Source of the DNA: Alphaproteobacteria bacterium
Lineage (GTDB): Bacteria; Pseudomonadota; Alphaproteobacteria; RF32; CAG-239
DNA length: 64,000 nucleotides
Assembly: GCA_017445475.1 (NCBI GenBank)
Contig: JAFSUB010000009.1
Span: 37,477 to 101,476 of the forward strand
Reading direction: 5' to 3'
The position numbers were made by a program, and so were the translations under genes. How positions within the stretch are numbered: the stretch's first letter is position 1; each line of letters begins with the position of its first letter. Shown here one piece after another: positions 43,219 to 51,681 of the stretch. The notes under the pieces are model-generated. The model did not search any database and was not told the origin of the DNA. It worked only from the letters and a program-made list of their open reading frames with translations.

Positions 43219-43722
43219 GTGCGTTTTGCTCGGGTTGATTGGTGTTTGTCATTGTTTAAGTTTATTGCAACTATACTTTTTGCTTTATTTTATGTGCAGA
43301 TTGTTAATGCGCATGAGTTTGTTGCAACCATAATCAAAATTAACGATGGAGATACTTTAAGTGCATATGTGAACAATGAAAATACTAAAATAAGACTGCT
43401 TGATGTTGATTGTTATGAGACTAAAAAGAATAAAAGAGCAAAGTTTCAACAACAATATTATAGTTTGTCATATGATGAAGTGCTTGAAAAAGGTAAGCAA
43501 TCAAGGAAAATACTAAAAAAATTACTTAAAGACCACAGATATATAAGAGTTGAGTGGGAAAAACGTGATTCTTTCGGCCGTATTTTAGGCAAAGTCTATT
43601 TAGATGACATAAAATCTAATGGTATTATTGATGTCAACCAATATATGCTTGAAAGCGGTGGTTGTAATAAGTATTTACCAAAAAGTGTGCTGAACAAATC
43701 CAATAAAGAGAAAAACAAGTAA
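43219..43722 (+). CDS. Secreted thermonuclease-like (SNase) protein
   Basis: Staphylococcal-nuclease-fold protein: IIKINDGDTLSAY, TKIRLLDVDCYET and WEKRDSFGRILGKVYL carry the usual Asp, Arg, Glu and Arg positions. A membrane or signal segment (LFKFIATILFALFYVQIVNA) precedes the domain, so it is probably exported. The start is uncertain: GTG at 43219 is used here, a TTG at 43192 would run through the structured element, and TTG codons near 43246 are possible. Two bases separate it from the XRE gene. Confidence 0.8.
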   Translation: MRFARVDWCLSLFKFIATILFALFYVQIVNAHEFVATIIKINDGDTLSAYVNNENTKIRLLDVDCYETKKNKRAKFQQQYYSLSYDEVLEKGKQSRKILKKLLKDHRYIRVEWEKRDSFGRILGKVYLDDIKSNGIIDVNQYMLESGGCNKYLPKSVLNKSNKEKNK

Positions 43723-43724
43723 AA

Positions 43725-44060
43725 ATGATAATAAAATCTCTTGAAATTGGTTTGAAAATACAATCATTGCGTAAAAATGCGAATATTACTCAAGAAAAAC
43801 TAGCTGAAAAATGTAATGTATCTTGGCGAACTATATCAAATCTTGAAAGAGGGGTAGTAATGCCAAGTTTACAAGTTATTTGCGATATTGCACAATGTTT
43901 TGATGTTAGTATTGATAAATTGTTAAATAATAAAATAATAAATAAGCCAATGTCACGTATAAGAAAAGAAAATCAGGTTATTGAGAGCATTTACCAGCTA
44001 GATGACAAATTACTTTATCATATAGAAGAATATATAAAGCTGTTAAAAAAAATTAGTTAA
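43725..44060 (+). CDS. XRE-family transcriptional regulator
   Basis: 111 residues with an N-terminal helix-turn-helix (~9-65; LRKNANITQEKLAEKCNVSW, RTISNLERGVVMPSL) and a short helical C-terminus. It starts 2 bases after the nuclease stop, so they form an operon. It probably regulates genes of the island, as such proteins do in mobile elements. Confidence 0.9.
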   Translation: MIIKSLEIGLKIQSLRKNANITQEKLAEKCNVSWRTISNLERGVVMPSLQVICDIAQCFDVSIDKLLNNKIINKPMSRIRKENQVIESIYQLDDKLLYHIEEYIKLLKKIS

Positions 44061-44081
44061 AGAATGTGAAATTTCAATCAG

Positions 44082-44112
44082 TTAACTTATAGGTGGTAGG
44101 AACCTAAAGTTT
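44082..44112 (+). repeat. Dispersed hairpin repeat, copy 4
   Basis: TTAACTTATAGG (44082-44093) and CCTAAAGTTT (44103-44112); a diverged member of the family at 28627, located 21 bases after the stop of the XRE gene. Confidence 0.6.
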
Positions 44113-44120
44113 CATTTTTT

Positions 44121-44220
44121 ATACTTTCATACTTAGGTTAAGGCATTTTTGAAGGTTTTTATAAGAACACCATGTCAAGGCTGCACCTCGAAAACCTCAA
44201 TAAGCCTTAGTATGAAGTAT
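44121..44220. repeat. Long imperfect hairpin (about 100 bases)
   Basis: Arms 44121-44159 and 44191-44220 pair almost completely: ATACTTTCATACT with AGTATGAAGTAT, TAAGGC with GCCTTA and GGTTTT with AAAACC, leaving a five-base bulge and a ~31-base loop. It could be a miniature element or a structured transcript. Confidence 0.6.
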
Positions 44221-44436
44221 GGTATTGAACCTGACTTTTATTTTTTAATAACAAAAGTGATAATCTCATATTCAAAAATGATAAAAATTTGTTATGAAAT
44301 GAAATAGGCAAGAAAAAAGGCTCAAAATTGATAACTACTTGATTTTATTACATTGTCATAAAAATTAGTTCGAAGATGATTCACTTTTATGCATATTATG
44401 ATATAAATTTTCGAACCAAGCTAAGTTATTGATTTA

Positions 44437-44481
44437 AAAAGAAAAAATCGCCATTTCTGACGATTTTTGAACTGTGGCTGG
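44437..44481. repeat. Right copy of tRNA-Gln 3'-flank repeat (probable island boundary)
   Basis: Identical blocks 44437-44452 and 44459-44481 match 30006-30021 and 30028-30050. This copy includes the tRNA-Gln terminator stem (AAAAATCG/CGATTTTT) and the last 7 bases of the tRNA gene including CCA. Confidence 0.75.
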
Positions 44482-44549
44482 GGCGGCTGGATTCGAACCA
44501 ACGAATGTCGGCACCAAAAGCCGATGCCTTACCACTTGGCGACGCCCCA
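44475..44549 (-). tRNA. tRNA-Gln (anticodon TTG)
   Basis: Acceptor stem TGGGGCG/CGCCCCA with an encoded CCA, anticodon arm TCGGC-TTTTGGT-GCCGA giving anticodon TTG, and T-loop GGTTCGAATCC. Its 3' end faces the island, the usual arrangement for tRNA-targeted integration. Confidence 0.96.
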
Positions 44550-44770
44550 AAATTTGTAAGCAAAGCTATACATAAAATAAAAATTGTTCAAATGCAAGAA
44601 CTTTTTTTATTTTTTTTTCACCCCATTTTTTCATCGTTTTTTTGAGCTCCACAATCGAGTTTGCCAAGCGATTAGGTTTGAAATCTTTATGTTCTGCCAC
44701 TTCTTGACAAATGTTATATGTAATCTTAATACGCCTCCATGCCAAACATTTTTATCATAAAACAAAAAAG

Positions 44771-45871
44771 TTATTTCTTTTTAAGATGCACTTTGCTGGA
44801 AATTTCTTTGGCTTTTTGGTTGATTTGCCCCGCTTTTTCAAAAATTTTGTTTTTAAGCTGGTCAATTTTGCGCTGTTTTTTAATTTCTCTTTGCCGATAT
44901 CCCAAATAAGCCTCGTATGAAAGCAAAGCAATCCCCGAAATGACAAGCGGCAAAAGATAATAAATAATGCGATAAGCAATCAGCGCGCCATAAAGCATCG
45001 CCTGATTTTCGGCCCCGGGAATGATATTTGCAAACACAAGCTCAAAAACCCCCAATCCGCCCGGAACTTGGCTGTAAACGCCTAAAATCTGCGCAATGAT
45101 AAACGCACCGATAAAAGTGTTAAACGAAATATCAACAAAATGAATGAGCGTGAAATAAAGCACCAGTGATGCCATCAAAATGTCTAAACTTCCGATGAAA
45201 ATTTGTTCCAATGCCAGTTTGATGTTCGGCATTTTAAGCTTAATTCCTTTAATCGTGAACGATTTTTTGTAATAAAGACTGGCGCTCAAATAAAGCCACA
45301 AACCGATAAACGACAAAAAGGCAATAACGGCGGTTGTAACCTTTGAAGCGGCGCCGTCGCCGAAGGCATGATCGGGTGTAATGAAATAGCCGACGATAAT
45401 TAAGAAAAAACATGCCACCAAATATGTGAATCCCGAAAAAGTTATCATCTTCACAATTTCAGTGGCTTTGATGCGCCAGCGTGTGTATAGACGATATCTA
45501 ATCGCGCCGCCTGAAACAATGGCATGTCCGGCGTTGTTGCTAACCGAAAAGCCGATGAATCCGGCAAAAATCCACTTCCACGCCTCAATTTTCTTTTTGA
45601 TGTATTTGAAGGCTAAAAAATCATACGATGAAAGAGCAACATATCCGAAAAATGAGGCAAGCGAGGCATAAGCCAAATTTTGTGCCGGAATACTTAAAAG
45701 AGCCTCTTTCAAGTCGGATAAGTCATATTTCGAGAGCTGGCGATAAATCATATAAGCAGCCAAAGCAAAAAAGAAAAGTCCGGCCCACGAAACGATTTTT
45801 TTCAAAACCTTTTTTGTGTGGTGTGCCATACCGTTTTGCGTTTTGCGTTTTTTAATAAAGCGGTGTTTCAA
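44771..45871 (-). CDS. YbhN/UPF0104-family integral membrane protein
   Basis: 366 residues with about eight membrane helices (first ~29-48) and the family patterns SVSNNAGHAIVSGGAIRYRLY (~116-134 region) and QVPGGLGVFE (~265). This is the fold of the flippase part of lysyl-phosphatidylglycerol synthase; no synthase domain is present. The start is TTG 45871 with AAGGA eight bases upstream, overlapping the stop of the Sel1 gene (TTGA); an ATG 42 bases downstream lacks a binding site. The C-terminus is strongly basic. Confidence 0.88.
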   Translation of the reverse strand: MKHRFIKKRKTQNGMAHHTKKVLKKIVSWAGLFFFALAAYMIYRQLSKYDLSDLKEALLSIPAQNLAYASLASFFGYVALSSYDFLAFKYIKKKIEAWKWIFAGFIGFSVSNNAGHAIVSGGAIRYRLYTRWRIKATEIVKMITFSGFTYLVACFFLIIVGYFITPDHAFGDGAASKVTTAVIAFLSFIGLWLYLSASLYYKKSFTIKGIKLKMPNIKLALEQIFIGSLDILMASLVLYFTLIHFVDISFNTFIGAFIIAQILGVYSQVPGGLGVFELVFANIIPGAENQAMLYGALIAYRIIYYLLPLVISGIALLSYEAYLGYRQREIKKQRKIDQLKNKIFEKAGQINQKAKEISSKVHLKKK

Positions 45872-47025
45872 TTTTTATTTCCTTGTTTTTCTAAATGATC
45901 GTCAATATAACGGCGAATATTGGTGCCAAACGTTTGGCGAATATATGTTGTGAGCTCGGAGGGGCTCTCCTTATATTGGCTGGCGGCATTTTGTGCTTCC
46001 AAAAGCTCTTCAAGCTTTAAGGCACTTCCCAGAGCGTCGCGCTTTTTATCGGCATTTGGGGCGCCGTAAACCGAGGCGATGTTATACAAAATGTAGGCCT
46101 GACCAAGCGAACGTGTTGTCATACGGCCCTCGGCATATATGTCGGCAAGCGTCAGCATAGATTCTATGTGGCCTTGGCCGACTGCCGCGCGGTAATATTT
46201 GATGGCTTTTGTGTAATTTTGAGCCGTTCCTCGGCCATCTGTATAAATCTGCGCTAAAACATAATGCGCTTCGTCAAAATTGGCGATGGAGGCCTCTTTG
46301 ATAAGCTCAAGGGTTTTATAGTCGTCCTTGTCCACCACAAAACCTTTGTGATAAGCATAACCGAGCATAAATTTTGCCGTGTTGTTGCCCGACTTTGCCG
46401 CCTGCTCAAACAAGTCGACAGCCGGTTGAAAATATTCTTTTTTTCCGGTGCTCAAATAAATAAATCCCAAATTAACGGCGGCGTCGTCGCTGCCGTTTTG
46501 TGCCGCTTTCAAGAAAAGTTCGGCGGCTTTTTTATAATCTCGAGTTGTGCCGATTCCGTTAAAATATAGGCTTCCTAAATTGTTTAAGGCAATAACGTTG
46601 TTTTGTGCGGCTGCCAATTCATAAAAATGAAAAGATTTTTGATAGTCGCTTTCAACGCCGTCTTGCCCGTAAAGATACATATATCCGAGCGATAAGGCGG
46701 CATCAACATCGCCTTCTTCGGCCATGCGGGTTGCGCGTTCGATTGGTGTTTCTTTAGGCGCAGATGTGTCGTCCGTCTGGGTTTGTGTTAAAACATCATT
46801 TTTTTCGTTTGTGCTGTTGCCAAAAAAGGACAGGGGTTTTTTGATAAACGAAAAATTTAAAAATGAAAAGACACTGTTGTCATCTGTTGTTTGTTTTATT
46901 TGCTTGTCATCATTTGCTGCTGTTTTAGGCTCATTTTGGGCGGCCGAGGCTAAATCTGCCGTTTGTGCCGATGCTTGAAAGGCAAACACGAAAGCCAAAA
47001 AAGCCGCAAGGTGATATGTTTTCAT
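45868..47025 (-). CDS. Secreted Sel1-repeat protein
   Basis: 385 residues: signal peptide (~1-20, ending ASAQT), a low-complexity linker, then about six Sel1/TPR-like repeats (~95-345) such as ALNNLGSLYFNGIGTTRDYK and AHYVLAQIYTDGRGTAQNY. Sel1 proteins act as scaffolds; in alphaproteobacteria some regulate exopolysaccharide or envelope stress. GAGGAT precedes ATG 47025. Coupled to the YbhN-type gene downstream. Confidence 0.9.
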   Translation of the reverse strand: MKTYHLAAFLAFVFAFQASAQTADLASAAQNEPKTAANDDKQIKQTTDDNSVFSFLNFSFIKKPLSFFGNSTNEKNDVLTQTQTDDTSAPKETPIERATRMAEEGDVDAALSLGYMYLYGQDGVESDYQKSFHFYELAAAQNNVIALNNLGSLYFNGIGTTRDYKKAAELFLKAAQNGSDDAAVNLGFIYLSTGKKEYFQPAVDLFEQAAKSGNNTAKFMLGYAYHKGFVVDKDDYKTLELIKEASIANFDEAHYVLAQIYTDGRGTAQNYTKAIKYYRAAVGQGHIESMLTLADIYAEGRMTTRSLGQAYILYNIASVYGAPNADKKRDALGSALKLEELLEAQNAASQYKESPSELTTYIRQTFGTNIRRYIDDHLEKQGNKN

Positions 47026-47202
47026 TTGTAAAATCCTCTGTTTTTTGCATTTAAGCATTGTATGTTAAAAAATTTTGACTTTCAAGGTAAAAACAAGACT
47101 TATTTTATGCTTTGCATAAAAATTGTGTCGGCACAAAAATCTTCTTGTCAAAAGGCAAAAAAAATGTATTTTTAAGAAAAAATCATCAAATAAGGAATAA
47201 AA

Positions 47203-49002
47203 ATGTCAGCAGAACCGCCGATTATCACCTTAAAAAATGCCAAATTGACTTTTGGTGTGAAACCGCTTTTTGTCGGCTTGGAGCTGAACATTTCAAAAGG
47301 CGATAAAATTTGTTTGGTCGGGCGCAACGGTTCGGGCAAATCAACGCTTCTTAAAATTTTATCCGGCGTGTTGGAACCTGATGAGGCTGAAATGTATGTT
47401 CAACCGGGTCTTAAAATTTCGTATATGCCACAAGAAGCGGATTGCATGGAATGCCCGACGCTTCGTGATGTTGTTCTCTCGGGGCTCGAAAAATATGATG
47501 CTTCGCTTGAATATAAGGCCGATATTTTAATCAACACCCTTGCCATTAAAGCCGAGCAGCAAACACAGCAAAGCTCGGGCGGTGAGGTGAAAAAAGCGAT
47601 GCTCGCAAAAGCTTTAATATCCGATCCAAACGTTTTGCTTCTTGACGAGCCGACAAACCATCTTGACATTGAAACAATTGAAAAACTTGAGGAAATTATT
47701 GCAAATTTTTCGGGTGCGGTTGTGGTTATCAGCCACGATAAAATGTTTTTAAATCATGTTTCACGTAAAACATTTTGGCTTGACAGAGGGCTTTTATATA
47801 CAAATAACAAAGGTTTTAGCTTTTTTGATGCGTGGCAGGAACAAATTTTAGATCAGGAAATTATCGCTCAAAAATACTTAAACAAAAAAATAGACGAGGA
47901 ACTTGAGTGGCTTCACAAAGGCGTTACGGCACGGCGAAAACGCAATCAGGGCAGGCTCAAGCGTTTGCAGGCTTTAAGGCAGGAGCGGCGCGAGCAAATC
48001 AAGCAAATCGGCTCCGTTCATCTTGAAATTGAAGAAGGCGAGCTCAAATCTAAAATGGTGATTGAAGCCAAGCATGTGAGCAAGTCATACGGCGCAAGAG
48101 AGCTTGTCAAAGATTTTTCAATCCGAGTTTTAAAAGGCAACAGAATAGGCATTGTCGGGCCAAACGGTGCCGGAAAAACAACGCTTGTGAAGCTGCTCAC
48201 AAAAAAGCTTGAACCCGATGAGGGCCACATTCGCTTGGGCAAAAACTTAACCGAGGCATATTTTGACCAAAACCGCATTAGCTTAAACCCAAAAAAAACT
48301 TTGTGGAAAACGCTTTGCAACGAGGGCGACCACATTTGGGTGAGGGGCCATTTCAGGCATGTTGTGGCCTATCTTAAAGATTTTTTGTTCAAGCCCGAAC
48401 AGGCCGAAGCTTTGGTTTCAACCCTGTCGGGCGGTGAGAAAAACCGTTTAATGCTGGCTTTGGCGCTTGCGCAAGAATCAAACTTTTTGGTTTTGGACGA
48501 GCCAACCAACGATTTGGATATGGACACGCTCGAGCTTTTAGAGGAAGTTTTGGACGAATATGAGGGCACCATTTTGATTGTGAGCCACGACCGTGATTTT
48601 ATGGACAAGGTTGCATCCTCGCTTTTATATATGAAAGGCGACGGCACAATATACGAACACGTGGGCGCATACACCGAACTGTTGGAAAAGCTTAAATCAA
48701 TGCCGAAAAAAGAAAACAAAAAAATTTCAAAACCGATTGATACAAAACAAGAACAACAGCCAAAGCGCAAGACATCAAACCAGCTTTCATACAAAGACAA
48801 AAGGCTTCTTGAAATTTTGCCGCTTGAGATTGAACAAATGGAAGAAAGAATCAGGAAAATTGAAAAAGAACTGTCCGAAGATACAGATTTATATCTTTCA
48901 AATCCGGCACAATTTGATGCACTGACAGCCGAACTTGAAACCCTAAAACGGCAAAAGGACGAAAAAGAAACGCTTTGGCTTGAAATTGAAACAAAGCGCT
49001 AA
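47203..49002 (+). CDS. uup: ABC-F family ATPase, Uup-like
   Basis: Cytoplasmic protein of 599 residues with two ABC domains and no membrane part. First Walker A GRNGSGKS (~46-53), signature SSGGEVKKA, Walker B LLLDEPTNHLD. Second Walker A GPNGAGKT (~322), signature LSGGEKNRL, Walker B LVLDEPTNDLD. A linker of charged helices and a C-terminal coiled coil (~545-599), as in Uup. Such proteins act on the ribosome or on DNA intermediates. Followed by a strong terminator. Confidence 0.92.
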   Translation: MSAEPPIITLKNAKLTFGVKPLFVGLELNISKGDKICLVGRNGSGKSTLLKILSGVLEPDEAEMYVQPGLKISYMPQEADCMECPTLRDVVLSGLEKYDASLEYKADILINTLAIKAEQQTQQSSGGEVKKAMLAKALISDPNVLLLDEPTNHLDIETIEKLEEIIANFSGAVVVISHDKMFLNHVSRKTFWLDRGLLYTNNKGFSFFDAWQEQILDQEIIAQKYLNKKIDEELEWLHKGVTARRKRNQGRLKRLQALRQERREQIKQIGSVHLEIEEGELKSKMVIEAKHVSKSYGARELVKDFSIRVLKGNRIGIVGPNGAGKTTLVKLLTKKLEPDEGHIRLGKNLTEAYFDQNRISLNPKKTLWKTLCNEGDHIWVRGHFRHVVAYLKDFLFKPEQAEALVSTLSGGEKNRLMLALALAQESNFLVLDEPTNDLDMDTLELLEEVLDEYEGTILIVSHDRDFMDKVASSLLYMKGDGTIYEHVGAYTELLEKLKSMPKKENKKISKPIDTKQEQQPKRKTSNQLSYKDKRLLEILPLEIEQMEERIRKIEKELSEDTDLYLSNPAQFDALTAELETLKRQKDEKETLWLEIETKR

Positions 49003-49042
49003 AAAAAATGCCTCAAGCGTTAGCTTGAAGCATTTTTTTTGT
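49003..49042. terminator. Bidirectional Rho-independent terminator
   Basis: AAAAAATGC(C)TCAAGC (49003-49018) pairs with GCTTGAAGCATTTTTT (from 49023), between the convergent uup and the DsbA-like gene, with A and T runs on both sides. Confidence 0.88.
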
Positions 49043-49053
49043 TGTGTAAAGGC

Positions 49054-49788
49054 TTATTTAAGCTTGTTAATTTCGGCCTGAATGCCGGCTTCATCAATAA
49101 CCTGAAGTTGCGTGCCGTTCATAACAAGCGCAGGAACACCGCGAATTTGAAGTTTCTCAGCCAAGTTTGCAACTTCGTTAATGGTGTCTTGAGTTTGCTT
49201 TGCAGCCACATCAGCCTTAAATTTTGCCATATCCAAACCGACTTTTTCGGCCATAGCGTTAATCGAATCTTGCGTCAATCTTTCATTTGTGCCAAGCATT
49301 AAGGCATACATTTCAAGAAATTTGCCTTGCTCATTTGCAGCCAAAGCGGCTTGAGCGGCATAATTTGAAATTTGTGCCACAAAAGTAATCGGCTTGAAAA
49401 CAACCTTAACATCGGGGTTGTTTTTGATGATTGCCTCAACGGCCGGTGCAAGCCTTTTGCAATAACCGCAAGAAAAGTCAAAGAACTCGACCAAAACGAT
49501 TTTTGCATCTTTCGGACCGACAAAAGGTGTGTTTGCATTGTTGTTGAGTTCGTCAATGTTTGCCTTAAACAGACGGGAAGCTTCTTTCATTTGGGCTTCA
49601 CGCTGAATTTGCTCATATCTTTGCAAGGCGGAAATAATCATTTCCGGATCTTGATTTAATGCAACGCGCACTTGAGCAGCATCAACAGATTGCATCATTT
49701 TGTGTTTATGACAACCTAAAAACATCCATAACGCTGTTAAAACGGAAACAACGAGGGCTAAAACAGAAATATATAAAGAGCTTTTCAT
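49054..49788 (-). CDS. DsbA-like thiol:disulfide oxidoreductase
   Basis: Periplasmic thioredoxin-fold protein that forms or rearranges disulfides. 244 residues: an N-terminal membrane anchor (~5-25), a helical linker, then the thioredoxin domain with FFDFSCGYCKRL (Cys 107 and Cys 110) and the cis-proline segment RGVPALVMNG. The type is that of DsbA/DsbG-like anchored proteins of alphaproteobacteria. ATG 49788 has AAAGGAT upstream. Confidence 0.9.
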   Translation of the reverse strand: MKSSLYISVLALVVSVLTALWMFLGCHKHKMMQSVDAAQVRVALNQDPEMIISALQRYEQIQREAQMKEASRLFKANIDELNNNANTPFVGPKDAKIVLVEFFDFSCGYCKRLAPAVEAIIKNNPDVKVVFKPITFVAQISNYAAQAALAANEQGKFLEMYALMLGTNERLTQDSINAMAEKVGLDMAKFKADVAAKQTQDTINEVANLAEKLQIRGVPALVMNGTQLQVIDEAGIQAEINKLK

Positions 49789-49908
49789 TTTTATGTATCC
49801 TTTAATGACAATTTTAAAAAACACCTTAAATCTATACGGAATTTTCATAATTTACAAGTTAAAATTCACAGAAAATAACAAAAATTCTTCTAAAAAAAGG
49901 ATTTAATG

Positions 49909-50568
49909 ATGTTTAAAGTTAAATTTTCGCTTTTTGCGCACACCAAAGAATTAGAACGGAAAATAGACGAACTGCACGATAAAATCATCGAAATTTCAAT
50001 GGTTTTCAAAAAAGCGGTTCATTTATTTTTGCAAGAAAAACGCAGTTTGAATTATCGGCAGTTGAGCAAAGAAATCAAAACCATCGAGCATGATGCGGAT
50101 ATTTTGCGTCGCAGCATAGAAAACAGCCTTTATGCTCAAAACCTTATTCCCGATTTCAGGGGAGATGTGTTGGAACTTGTTGAAAATTTAGACAAGGTTA
50201 TCAATGAATTTGACGAAGTTGCACACCAGCTATATCTTGAAAATCCCGATGTGCCCGAAACATATCATAAGCCGCTTGAAGATTTGGTGGCGCAGGTCTC
50301 GGAATGTGCCGAAAATCTGGCGTTTGCCTCGCGTGCGTTTTTCAAAGATTTTTCGGCTGTGCGCAACTATTCCAAAAAAGTATATTTTATGGAACACGAA
50401 TCAGACAAGACGGCGGCAAAACTGACAGAAGAAATTTTTGCCTCAAATCTTGAGCTTGCGCACAAATTGCAACTTAAGACAATTATCAGCGAAGTGGCGG
50501 ATATCGCCGATTTGGCGGAAAATTGCGTCGATCAGCTTTTAATTTATGTCATCAAAAGGGACATATAG
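49909..50568 (+). CDS. DUF47 PhoU-like protein
   Basis: 219 residues, all helical, with the PhoU-like signatures TIEHDADILRRSIENSLY (~57-74) and YFMEHESDKTAAKLTEEIF (~165-183). Such proteins accompany Pit-type transporters and control phosphate uptake. ATG 49909 has AAGGA seven bases upstream. Three bases separate it from the transporter gene. Confidence 0.92.
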   Translation: MFKVKFSLFAHTKELERKIDELHDKIIEISMVFKKAVHLFLQEKRSLNYRQLSKEIKTIEHDADILRRSIENSLYAQNLIPDFRGDVLELVENLDKVINEFDEVAHQLYLENPDVPETYHKPLEDLVAQVSECAENLAFASRAFFKDFSAVRNYSKKVYFMEHESDKTAAKLTEEIFASNLELAHKLQLKTIISEVADIADLAENCVDQLLIYVIKRDI

Positions 50569-50571
50569 CAA

Positions 50572-51624
50572 ATGGTGCTTTCATCTCTTTTGTTTTTAAG
50601 CAGCGGTTTGTTTTTGGGTTGGTCTTTGGGTGCCAATGATGTGTCCAACATTTTCGGTGCGGCTGTCGGCTCAAAAATGATAAAATTCAGAACAGCGGCG
50701 CTCATTGCCAGCGTTTTTGTGATTGCAGGTGCCGTTTTCGGCGGTTCGTCCACAACCCAAACTTTAACAAATCTCGGTGAGGTTAATGCGCTTGCCGGTT
50801 CGTTTATGGTGGCACTGTCTGCCGCGCTCGGCGTATATTTTATGGCCAAAGCAGGCTTAACAACCTCAAGTTCGCAAGCCATTGTCGGTGCCATCATCGG
50901 GTGGAACCTTTATGCCGACAAACCGACTGACCTTTCTGTGCTCTTTAAAATTGTTTTAAGTTGGGTTTTGTGCCCGATTTTTGCGGCTTTGATTGCCGTC
51001 GGCCTTTATTTTGCCTTAAGATATCTCATCAAAAAAATGCGTCTTCATATTTTGCGCCAAAATGAATATTTGCGTGTGGCGCTCGTTGTTTCGGGTGCAT
51101 TGTGCACATACGCTTTGGGGGCAAACAACATTGCAAATGTGATGGGTGTTTTTGTGGATACAATTTCCTTTGAAGGTTTTAAAATCGGTGCTTTAGCATT
51201 AGGACAAAAGCAAATTTTGTTTTTGCTCGGGGGAATTGCCATCAGCGCCGGTGTGTTTACTTATGCACAGAAGGTCATGGAAACAATCGGAAGTCATCTG
51301 ATTAAAATTTCACCATTCACGGCATTGGTGATTATCGTTTCACAGGCGCTGGTTTTGTTTATGTTTACATCACCTTTTCTTAAAAATCTGCTTTCATCAT
51401 TTGGGCTTTTCAGTTTGCCTCTTGTGCCTGTGTCAAGCACGCAGGCGGTTATCGGGGCCATTTTGGGTATTGGTTTGCTCAAAGGCGGGCGAGGGGTAAA
51501 TTGGTCTGTGATTGGCCGCATTGTAACGGGCTGGCTGACAACGCCGCTTATTGCGCTGATTGTCTGCTTTGTCGGATTGTTCTTTGTTGAAAATGTTTTT
51601 CGGCAGGTTGTTTTTATACCTTAA
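50572..51624 (+). CDS. Pit-family inorganic phosphate transporter
   Basis: Inner-membrane phosphate symporter of 350 residues with about ten helices. The family duplication is seen as GANDVSNIFGAAVGSKM (~23-39) and GANNIANVMGVFVDTI (~183-198), and TTSSSQAIVGAIIGW with VPVSSTQAVIGAILG. In operon with the DUF47 gene. Confidence 0.94.
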   Translation: MVLSSLLFLSSGLFLGWSLGANDVSNIFGAAVGSKMIKFRTAALIASVFVIAGAVFGGSSTTQTLTNLGEVNALAGSFMVALSAALGVYFMAKAGLTTSSSQAIVGAIIGWNLYADKPTDLSVLFKIVLSWVLCPIFAALIAVGLYFALRYLIKKMRLHILRQNEYLRVALVVSGALCTYALGANNIANVMGVFVDTISFEGFKIGALALGQKQILFLLGGIAISAGVFTYAQKVMETIGSHLIKISPFTALVIIVSQALVLFMFTSPFLKNLLSSFGLFSLPLVPVSSTQAVIGAILGIGLLKGGRGVNWSVIGRIVTGWLTTPLIALIVCFVGLFFVENVFRQVVFIP

Positions 51625-51681
51625 AAAAATTGTTGTTGTTTTTCTTTGACAGCGCGCTTATTTTTTTTTATGTTTGAGGGT

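Larger units (their letters stand above)
44061..44436. other. Gene-free right end of the island with hairpins
   Basis: Contains the hairpin repeat at 44082-44112, the long imperfect hairpin at 44121-44220, and an ACTTTT/AAAAGT repeat (44232-44258) like the one near 28662. No gene is supported. Confidence 0.6.

Noticed and set aside
28627..44112. CRISPR array
   Set aside because: The hairpin repeats are far apart, diverged and not separated by regular spacers, and no cas genes are present.
44566..44745. A 59-codon minus-strand frame starting at TTG between tRNA-Gln and the YbhN-type gene
   Set aside because: The peptide looks protein-like, but there is no ribosome binding site before the TTG and stops lie just upstream; it may be a remnant.
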